Assembly (NCBI GenBank): GCA_964348015.1
Contig: CAYGBC010000037.1
Coordinates: forward strand, 44,935-108,934
Length of the DNA stretch: 64,000 nucleotides
Source of the DNA: SOIA01 sp964348015
GTDB taxonomy: Bacteria > Acidobacteriota > Aminicenantia > Aminicenantales > Aminicenantaceae
Direction of reading: 5' to 3'
Shown here: positions 58,023 through 64,000 of the stretch, piece after piece
Layout of the letters: each line of letters starts with the position of its first letter
Numbering within the stretch: position 1 is the stretch's first letter
Notes under the pieces: generated by a model
What the model saw: the letters and a program-made list of their open reading frames with translations, nothing else
What the model was told of the DNA's origin: nothing
Databases searched by the model: none
Position numbers and translations under genes: made by a program

Positions 58023-59403
58023 GAGATACCGTATAGAAACATCTCCCGTAAAATTGCCCGCCACACAGATCGGGAAGTTCGAGATCATCCGGAGGGATAA
58101 CTGCTTCAACTGCGGACGGTGCATGACGCACTGCATCTACGACGTCCATAAGCGTGATGACAGCGACAACAGGAAAATGGCGGATCCTGTGAATCAACTG
58201 TGCAAGAATTGTTTCGCCTGCATTCAAAACTGTCCTCAACAGGCACTCGAAATGTTGAGGAACAAAGAATACGAATCTCTCGGGAACGCCTACTGGACTC
58301 CTCACAAAATCCTGACTATCTGGAATGAGTCTGAGGACGGGAAGATCCCGGTTCTCGGCGCCGGCTACCGTGGACCGTTCATGGGATCGGGTTTCGATGC
58401 AATATGGACGGACATGTCGGAGATCGTCCGGCCGACAAGAGACGGTATCCACGGAAGAGAGTACATTGCCACGGCGATCGACCTCGGTCGAAAGCTCCCG
58501 CTGATAACGGACTTTAAAAAGATCGATCCTCCGCATCTCCTTGAAATCCAAATCCCGATACTCTTCGACACGAATCCGTTGGGATTGCGTCTTAAAAATA
58601 TCATTCTTGCCGTAGCGAACGCGGCCCATCGAGTCGGGACTTTTGCCTACGTCGACATCGAAGATTATTTCGACGGGCTTAAATCCTTCCTCGAATCGAT
58701 CGCGTTTCGATTCCCGCTCGAGAGAGCCGGGGAAATCGATTCCGTTCCCTGGAAAAAGGTGAATCTGATCGAAATCCTCCTTCCCAGGAAATTTTCCACA
58801 CAAAAACTTGAAGGTCTTCTGGGAAAACTGAAAAAACAGAATCCCCGGGCGCTGTTCTCGCTCGGAATGCCCAGCCATCATTTCCCAGAGGAAGTCTTGA
58901 AACTGATCCGCGCCTCTTCTGTGGATATGCTGAATCTCTATGCGGACAGTCAGGGCCAAAGCCCTGAAGGGAACATGTTCCTCAGCGAGTCCATAAGAAA
59001 ATTGCATCTCAACCTCGTCAAGAGACACATGAGAGATGAGATCACACTTCTGGGGCATGGAGGAATCGCGGCGGCCGAGCATGTCCCGAAGGCCGTCATC
59101 TGCGGAGCCGACGCGGTGATCCTGGATCTCTCTGTGTTGGTGGCCATCGGATGTCGCGTCTGTGACGAATGCGTGATCGAACACTGTCCCGCGGGACTGA
59201 TGACTCTCGACCCGGAAACCGCCGAGCAGAGGATCATCAACATGACCTGCGCTTGGCGAGACCAACTCCTGGAAATCTTGAGTGCGATGGGCATTCGAGA
59301 CGTGCGAAGGCTGCGTGGTGAGGTGGGACGAGCGATGTTTTATGAAGAGATCGAGAGAGAATCCTTTGATTTTATTTTCGAGGAGAGGCCTCTGTTCAAA
59401 TGA
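58015..59403 (+). CDS. Glutamate-synthase-like ferredoxin-FMN barrel, degenerate paralogue
   Basis: 462 residues. Two [4Fe-4S] motifs are at the N terminus (Cys30/33/36/40 in CFNCGRCMTHC; Cys63/66/69/73 in CKNCFACIQNC). A flavin TIM barrel of the glutamate synthase type follows, with WTDMSEIVRPTRDGIHGREY, LLGHGGIAAAEHVPKAVICG and GADAVILDLSVLVAIGCRVC. Compared with its downstream neighbour it lacks the QGAKPGLGG loop and the DGGYGGTGAAP flavin/substrate loop; a shorter, unrelated stretch replaces the middle of the barrel. It keeps the CRVCDECVIEHCP cysteines. A structural or electron-transfer role is more likely than glutamate formation. Confidence 0.85.
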   Translation: MYERYRIETSPVKLPATQIGKFEIIRRDNCFNCGRCMTHCIYDVHKRDDSDNRKMADPVNQLCKNCFACIQNCPQQALEMLRNKEYESLGNAYWTPHKILTIWNESEDGKIPVLGAGYRGPFMGSGFDAIWTDMSEIVRPTRDGIHGREYIATAIDLGRKLPLITDFKKIDPPHLLEIQIPILFDTNPLGLRLKNIILAVANAAHRVGTFAYVDIEDYFDGLKSFLESIAFRFPLERAGEIDSVPWKKVNLIEILLPRKFSTQKLEGLLGKLKKQNPRALFSLGMPSHHFPEEVLKLIRASSVDMLNLYADSQGQSPEGNMFLSESIRKLHLNLVKRHMRDEITLLGHGGIAAAEHVPKAVICGADAVILDLSVLVAIGCRVCDECVIEHCPAGLMTLDPETAEQRIINMTCAWRDQLLEILSAMGIRDVRRLRGEVGRAMFYEEIERESFDFIFEERPLFK

Positions 59404-60872
59404 AACCCATGGAAACAACGACAAGTCACTCCCGATACCGAAGCCAGATCGGCAAATATCAGGTCTCGCTCAGCGACGAGTGTTTCCACTGCGGGCTCTG
59501 TGTCGATGTGTGCCCGTACGGAGTCTTCGAAAGACGGGAAGGATTCAACCATGTCACAACTCCGAATGCGGCCCGCTGCGAGGGTCCGGACTGCAAGGCC
59601 GGAGACTTTCACTGCACAACAAAGTGCCCTGTGGATGCCATACAGATCGACCTCCACCCCCAGTGGAAAACTCTCGGGGATTTCCGGTGGACGCCGGATC
59701 TGATCATTTCGACCTGGCAGCAGGCGGAAACGGGCAAAACTCCGAACGGAAACACGGAGTATAAAACCGGCTCTTCTGGAGGGGGGTTTGACCGATTTGA
59801 TTTCATAATCGAAGATTCGTCTCCGAAAACCTCCTTAAGAGTCGAGAGGATCGACACATCCATTTGTCTCAACCGGCGAGGCGAAGGCCCTTCAGTCGAG
59901 ATCCCTGTTCCCTGGTACGGAGCGGGAATGTCTTTTGGCTCAGTCAGTCTTCCCACGATGCTCTCCCGTGCCATATCTGCCAAGGCCTGGAATACGTTCA
60001 CATCCACCGGAGAGGGCGGTTATCCGGATGAGTTGATCCCGTATAAAGACCATATCATCACCCAGATCGCCACAGGACTATTCGGTGTGCGTGAGGAGAC
60101 GGTCCAGAGGACCCCGATCATCGAATTCAAGTACGCCCAGGGAGCCAAACCCGGACTGGGAGGACACCTCCTGGGAGATAAAAACACACCGGGTGTGGCG
60201 AAAAAGAGGGAGGCCGTTCCCTGGACATCGCTCTTCTCTCCTTTCCCTTTCCACAGCGTGTATTCCGTCGAAGACCACAAAAAGCATATCGATTGGGTCA
60301 AAACGATCAATCCCGACGCCCTGATTTCTGTCAAAGTCTCCACTCCTTCTGACGTCGATATGGTGGCGGTCGGGAGCTACTATGCCGGAGCCAACATCAT
60401 CAATCTGGACGGAGGATACGGAGGAACAGGCGCCGCTCCGGAGATCGCCAAGAAAAATATTGCTATGCCCATAGAATACGCCATCACCAAAGTGCACCGG
60501 TTCCTGCTCGAGGAGGGAATCCGCGATGAGGTCGTCCTGATGGCCAGCGGAGGAATCCGAACCTCCCACGACATCGCCAAATCCATCGCTCTCGGAGCCG
60601 ACGGCGTCATCATCGGGACGTCCGACCTTGTGGCTCTGGGATGTGTGAGATGCGGGAACTGCGAGAGCGGGCGCGGGTGCCCGCGGGGAATCGCCACCAC
60701 CGACTCCGACCTTGACCGGCTGATCGACCCGGATTGGGGAGCGCAGAGGATTATCAATCTCTACTCTGCGTGGCAGAATCAGCTCAAGACTCTTCTCCTC
60801 CGGCTCGGGTTGAAAAGCATAAAAGAACTCAGAGGCCGGACGGATCTTTTGAGGTACGCCGATGAAGAATAA
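59400..60872 (+). CDS. Glutamate synthase FMN domain with ferredoxin module
   Basis: 490 residues, archaeal-type GltS central subunit. The N-terminal ferredoxin part has CFHCGLCVDVC (Cys28-38) and a second cluster Cys60/65/72/76 with wider spacing. The FMN barrel keeps the hallmark segments: YGAGMSFGSVSLPTMLSRAI, STGEGGYPDE, KYAQGAKPGLGGHLLGDKN, LDGGYGGTGAAPEIAKKNI and LMASGGIRTSHDIAKSIALG. The FeS loop reads LGCVRCGNCESGRGCPRGIA. It would reductively aminate 2-oxoglutarate using ammonia from the downstream glutaminase subunit. ATGA overlap with the upstream gene, 11-base overlap with the downstream one. Confidence 0.92.
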   Translation: MKPMETTTSHSRYRSQIGKYQVSLSDECFHCGLCVDVCPYGVFERREGFNHVTTPNAARCEGPDCKAGDFHCTTKCPVDAIQIDLHPQWKTLGDFRWTPDLIISTWQQAETGKTPNGNTEYKTGSSGGGFDRFDFIIEDSSPKTSLRVERIDTSICLNRRGEGPSVEIPVPWYGAGMSFGSVSLPTMLSRAISAKAWNTFTSTGEGGYPDELIPYKDHIITQIATGLFGVREETVQRTPIIEFKYAQGAKPGLGGHLLGDKNTPGVAKKREAVPWTSLFSPFPFHSVYSVEDHKKHIDWVKTINPDALISVKVSTPSDVDMVAVGSYYAGANIINLDGGYGGTGAAPEIAKKNIAMPIEYAITKVHRFLLEEGIRDEVVLMASGGIRTSHDIAKSIALGADGVIIGTSDLVALGCVRCGNCESGRGCPRGIATTDSDLDRLIDPDWGAQRIINLYSAWQNQLKTLLLRLGLKSIKELRGRTDLLRYADEE

Positions 60873-63294
60873 AGGGGCGCGACGACTGCTCGACTCCAGA
60901 CAAAATCTCTCACCGCCTGTTCACAGCACCCGCAAACAGGCTATGGAGGGAGGCTGCGGAGTTGTCGGATTGGCGTGCGATGAAAAAATCGCGGGCCGGC
61001 ACATCATGCAGCCTCTAGTCCAAATGCACAACAGGGGAAACAGCAAAGGCGGTGGAATCGCGGCCTTCGGACTCAACTCTGATCAGCTCGGGGTCAGCCA
61101 GAAAATCCTCGAAGAAGATTACATGATCCAGGTGGCCTATCTCCATCCGGAGGCCCGAAAAGATACGGAAAGAGAATTTCTCTTTTCCAGCCTGGAAGTG
61201 CACTCTTTTGCAAGGCTTCCGACTGCGACTGATTTTCGGGATGTCAACGGCCTGGATATCCAGCCACCCGAGGTGTGGAGATATTTCTGCCGGGTCAAGG
61301 AAGACGTGCTCAACCACTTTATTGCCATCCACAGCCTGGACACTCTTGACCGAGAACAGGCTGAAGACGAATTCATATACCAGAACACCTACTCACTGAA
61401 TAAAAAATTCTATTCCGCGCTCGGAGAAAAAAGGGCCTTCGTCCTCTCTCACGGCCGAAACATGCTCATCCTGAAGATCGTCGGATACGCCGAACAAGTT
61501 ATCGAGTATTACCAGCTCGAAAACCTTGACGCCCATGTGTGGATCGGTCATCAGAGATATCCGACCAAAGGAAGAGTATGGCATCCAGGGGGAGCCCATC
61601 CCTTCATGGGGATGAATGAAGCTCTTGTCCACAACGGGGATTTCGCCAACTATCATTCCATAGCTGAATACCTCAGCCAGAGAAACATCTACCCGCTCTT
61701 CCTGACAGATACGGAAGTCTCTGTGCTTTTGTTTGACCTTTTCAGCAGGATCTACGAGTATCCGCTCGAGTACACCATCGAAGCCCTGGCTCCCACCACG
61801 GAACGCGATTTTCATCTCCTCCCCGAGGAAAAAAGAAAAATATACAGGGCCATTCAGGCATCCCACATTCACAGCTCACCGGACGGCCCCTGGTTTTTCA
61901 TCATCGGGCAGACAGACAGGAAGGAACGCAGTTATAAACTCCTGGGCATTACGGATACCTCGATGCTCAGACCCCAGGTGTTTGCCTTCCAGGAAAACGG
62001 GGTGAACATCGGTCTTGTCGCCAGTGAAAAACAGGCTATCGATGCCACCCTGCGCAGTCTGCATGAAGAGGACAAGAGATTTCTTCCGTATGCAGATACC
62101 TACTGGAATGCCCGGGGAGGGAGTTACACGGACGGAGGGGCGTTTATCTTTACAGTCAAAGACCAGGAGCTGACCATTACCGACAAATTCGGAAACAGAA
62201 TATCCACAGAAAAAGACCGGGACTGCCCTTCGGTCAACCTTCCCGCTTCAACGCCTCAAGATGAAGAATTCTCACAAAGGGTGACAGAGTTCACCAGAAT
62301 CATCGATAACCGATGGAGAGTTCCGATAAAGGATAGGGCCAAAGTTTTAACACAGTCAGAAAAACATCTCAACGAGATGTTCCACTCGCTGCCGGAAAGA
62401 GAGCGGGAAAGCATTCCCCTGCAACTGACAGACTGGCACAGCAAGGATTCCTTGTCCCCTCCTCAAAGCGAACAGGAAGTCCTGGTGGTCAACTGTGAAA
62501 AATTCCCATCCGAAGGTGATCAATCCATCTCCCGGTTCATCGTGAAAGCAAACCAGGCTGGATGGAAAAATTTCATAACGTTTAACTGGAGAGGCCAGAG
62601 GTTCTGCGGATGCGGGTTGGGTCCTGGCTCGAAGGGAGTGCGTATAGACGTGTTCGGAAGCTCAGGGGACTATCTCGGCTCGGGTCTTGATGGTGCAGAA
62701 ATCGCGGTCCATGAGAATGCTCAGGACCAGGTGGGACAGATCCTGAAAAGCGGAAAGCTCATCATTTACGGAGACGTCGGACAGACTTTCATGTACGGAG
62801 CCAAGGGCGGGGATGCCTACGTTCTCGGAGATGCAGCCGGAAGGCCTCTGATCAACGCCGTGGGCTCGCCGCGCGTTGTGATCAACGGAACATGCCTCGA
62901 TTACCTGGCTGAATCTTTCATGGCCGGAAATCCTCTGGAAGGAGGAGGATTTGTGGTTCTCAACGGACTCCGGTTCAACATCAAAGGCGAAATCGTTGAG
63001 CTCGACACTCCCTATCCTGGAGGCAACCTCTTTTCGCTCGCCTCAGGAGGGGCCATTTACATCAGAGACCCGCATCTCAAAGTCGAGCAGGGCCAGCTGA
63101 ACGGAGGACGATTTGCCAAAGTCACGCCGAAGGACTGGGAGCTCATCCTCCCCTATCTCGAGGAAAACGAGAAGCTCTTTAATATTCCTGTCGAACGCTT
63201 ATTGCGCGTGGGCGGAAAATCTCTTCCTTATAATAAGGTTTACCGGAAGGTCGAAGCCGTAGAACTGAAAATCCTCTCAGGGACTCATTATTAA
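60862..63294 (+). CDS. Glutamine amidotransferase (class II) fused to GXGXG domain
   Basis: 810 residues. The Ntn-type glutaminase covers about 32-430: the nucleophile Cys32 in GGCGVVGLAC sits behind a 31-residue leader that is probably removed, as in GltB; other landmarks are IGHQRYPTKGRVWHPGGAHP and EALVHNGDFANYHS. The GXGXG beta-helix (GltB C-terminal domain) covers about 545-790 with GLGPGSKGVRIDVFGSSGDY, KLIIYGDVGQTFMYGAKGGD and GAIYIRDP. The FMN domain that lies between these in GltB is absent here and is encoded by the preceding gene(s). Confidence 0.9.
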   Translation: MKNKGARRLLDSRQNLSPPVHSTRKQAMEGGCGVVGLACDEKIAGRHIMQPLVQMHNRGNSKGGGIAAFGLNSDQLGVSQKILEEDYMIQVAYLHPEARKDTEREFLFSSLEVHSFARLPTATDFRDVNGLDIQPPEVWRYFCRVKEDVLNHFIAIHSLDTLDREQAEDEFIYQNTYSLNKKFYSALGEKRAFVLSHGRNMLILKIVGYAEQVIEYYQLENLDAHVWIGHQRYPTKGRVWHPGGAHPFMGMNEALVHNGDFANYHSIAEYLSQRNIYPLFLTDTEVSVLLFDLFSRIYEYPLEYTIEALAPTTERDFHLLPEEKRKIYRAIQASHIHSSPDGPWFFIIGQTDRKERSYKLLGITDTSMLRPQVFAFQENGVNIGLVASEKQAIDATLRSLHEEDKRFLPYADTYWNARGGSYTDGGAFIFTVKDQELTITDKFGNRISTEKDRDCPSVNLPASTPQDEEFSQRVTEFTRIIDNRWRVPIKDRAKVLTQSEKHLNEMFHSLPERERESIPLQLTDWHSKDSLSPPQSEQEVLVVNCEKFPSEGDQSISRFIVKANQAGWKNFITFNWRGQRFCGCGLGPGSKGVRIDVFGSSGDYLGSGLDGAEIAVHENAQDQVGQILKSGKLIIYGDVGQTFMYGAKGGDAYVLGDAAGRPLINAVGSPRVVINGTCLDYLAESFMAGNPLEGGGFVVLNGLRFNIKGEIVELDTPYPGGNLFSLASGGAIYIRDPHLKVEQGQLNGGRFAKVTPKDWELILPYLEENEKLFNIPVERLLRVGGKSLPYNKVYRKVEAVELKILSGTHY

Positions 63295-63303
63295 AAATAC
63301 GGA

Positions 63304-63318
63304 GGTTCAGGCTTTGAC
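63304..63318. repeat. Degenerate arm of the GGGGTCAGGCTTTGA family
   Basis: GGTTCAGGCTTTGAC lies just after the glutaminase gene; no opposite arm is visible in the 113-base gap, which otherwise holds nothing recognisable. Confidence 0.35.
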
Positions 63319-63407
63319 TTCGGACATGCGCGTTTTCACTTATTTCTCCCGGGTTTCTCTCTTTGTGATGTCGAGAGTCATGGTCTGCCTGTTTTGAGAG
63401 GTGAACA

Positions 63408-63830
63408 ATGCATGAATTGAAAGTTCAAGTGAAATGTCCTTTCTGCAGACAGAGTCTGATGGATGAGGATGAAATCATCGACGACCTTCCGAGCATCAAG
63501 GTCTTCATCCAGTTTCACGACAAGAAGGGATTCCTCTATCTGAGTTCGATCTACGGCAGTTACACTATCAGCTCAGAAGTCCACATCCCGTTAAACGAAA
63601 TCGTCCTGTTTTTCTGCCCCCACTGCCGCTCCTCTCTATTGACCAGCAGCCTGTGCGAGAAGTGTCAAGTGCCGATGGCCGCTTTTGAACTGCGGCAGGG
63701 CGGGAAAGTTCAGATCTGTTCCAAACGGGGATGCAAAAAGCACATGATCGAATTCTCGAATTTATCCCAGGAAATTTCGACGTTCTACGCCGAGTATTCG
63801 GCGCCGGGAGAGCCGTCGATTAAAAAGTGA
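63408..63830 (+). CDS. Zinc-ribbon protein of unknown function
   Basis: 140 residues with four cysteine pairs: CPFC (10-13), CPHC (about 72-75), CEKC (about 86-89) and CSKRGC (about 104-109), enough for two zinc ribbons. A beta-rich segment (SIKVFIQFHDKKGFLYLSSI) separates the first pair from the rest. No signal peptide or membrane segment. GAGAGGTG precedes the ATG. I do not recognise the family. It lies after the glutamate-synthase-like operon with a 113-base gap, so co-transcription is uncertain. Confidence 0.7.
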   Translation: MHELKVQVKCPFCRQSLMDEDEIIDDLPSIKVFIQFHDKKGFLYLSSIYGSYTISSEVHIPLNEIVLFFCPHCRSSLLTSSLCEKCQVPMAAFELRQGGKVQICSKRGCKKHMIEFSNLSQEISTFYAEYSAPGEPSIKK

Positions 63831-63833
63831 GAG

Positions 63834-63908
63834 CGCCCCCGACGGGATTTGAACCCGTGCTGCCGCCTTGAAAGGGCGGTGTCCTTGACCAGGCTAGACG
63901 ACAGGGGC
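63834..63908 (-). tRNA. tRNA-Glu (anticodon TTC)
   Basis: 75 bases. Acceptor GCCCCTG pairs with CGGGGGC (one G-U pair), discriminator G; CCA is not encoded (CTC follows). The anticodon arm CCGCCCTTTCAAGGCGG carries TTC and the D-arm starts TCGTCTAG, as in other glutamate tRNAs. Confidence 0.95.
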
Positions 63909-63917
63909 GCAAAAGGT

Positions 63918-63992
63918 TGGTGAGCCGTGCTGGACTCGAACCAGCGACACCCGGCTTAAAAGGCCGGTGCTCTCCCTCTGAGCTAACGGCCC
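63918..63992 (-). tRNA. tRNA-Lys (anticodon TTT)
   Basis: 75 bases. Acceptor GGGCCGT pairs with ACGGCTC (one G-U pair) and ACCA is encoded. The anticodon arm CCGGCCTTTTAAGCCGG carries TTT, and the T-loop is GGTTCGAGTCC. Nine bases separate it from tRNA-Glu, and the two are likely co-transcribed. Confidence 0.96.
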
Positions 63993-64000
63993 CCTCAGAA

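Noticed and set aside
57925..59424. 499-codon open frame opposite the degenerate FMN-barrel gene
   Set aside because: The plus strand encodes two ferredoxin motifs and barrel signatures; the reverse frame has none.

Overview
The window reads as a chromosomal segment of a diderm (Gram-negative-type) bacterium of middling G+C. A LolA-type lipoprotein carrier, an LpxR-type outer-membrane protein, several lipoprotein or signal-peptide genes and a standard set of housekeeping genes support this. The many TPR and J-domain proteins, a eukaryotic-type citrate synthase and several dispersed repeat families beginning GGGG would fit the Acidobacteriota/Aminicenantota neighbourhood. That placement is inference from gene content only. 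I see no phage genes, no CRISPR array and no plasmid functions. About 60 protein genes, four tRNAs (Asp, Val, Glu, Lys) and a tmRNA can be supported.

Layout. 1-2.6 kb: the end of a LolA-like gene, then an ECF sigma / anti-sigma / bactofilin-like membrane protein trio with stop-start overlaps. 2.8-6.5 kb (minus): translation operon rplM-rpsI-rpsB-tsf-pyrH-frr with a clear promoter. 6.7-11.7 kb (minus): rhomboid, TPR lipoprotein, der, GerMN protein, cell-wall amidase. 11.8-12.1 kb: tmRNA with a consensus promoter. 12.4-17.4 kb: a large secreted beta-helix/PKD protein, tRNA-Asp, a small unknown gene, htpX-lemA. 17.6-25.5 kb (plus): citrate synthase, then a six-gene amino-acid cluster (homoserine dehydrogenase, an unrecognised 413-residue protein, an atypical SDR, a cupin and two PLP enzymes). 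25.5-26.8 kb: an AT-rich RAYT transposase framed by inverted pairs of its presumed REP sequence. 26.8-31.7 kb (minus): aldehyde dehydrogenase plus a sugar-type ABC importer. 32-45 kb: a structured intergenic element, murA, HIT, UPF0173 hydrolase, NYN protein, DUF2520 protein, murB, TPR protein, ligA, a J-domain/TPR protein, a split nitrilase/NAD synthetase pair, rsmI and hsp20. 45.5-50.2 kb (minus): rplU-rpmA-obgE-nadD-rsfS-rlmH-dksA-comF. 50.3-55.4 kb: tRNA-Val, a pseudo-receiver/coiled-coil protein, an LpxR-like protein and a sodium symporter with a small partner. 55.7-63.3 kb: an Lrp/AsnC regulator divergent from a four-gene glutamate-synthase-like operon. 63.4 kb to the end: a zinc-ribbon protein and tRNA-Glu/tRNA-Lys.

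The two regions most likely to hold undescribed biochemistry are the glutamate-synthase-like operon and the homoserine-dehydrogenase cluster. In the first, glutaminase and GXGXG domains are fused without the FMN domain, there are two ferredoxin-FMN paralogues of which one has lost key loops, and there is an FAD/4Fe-4S oxidase. Its promoter is overlapped by a palindrome that its Lrp neighbour could bind. The second combines an unrecognised protein with an SDR that lacks the Tyr/Lys catalytic pair. The repeats are the other theme. At least four GGGG-starting palindromic families occur between genes, one shows compensatory changes between copies, and one surrounds the RAYT.
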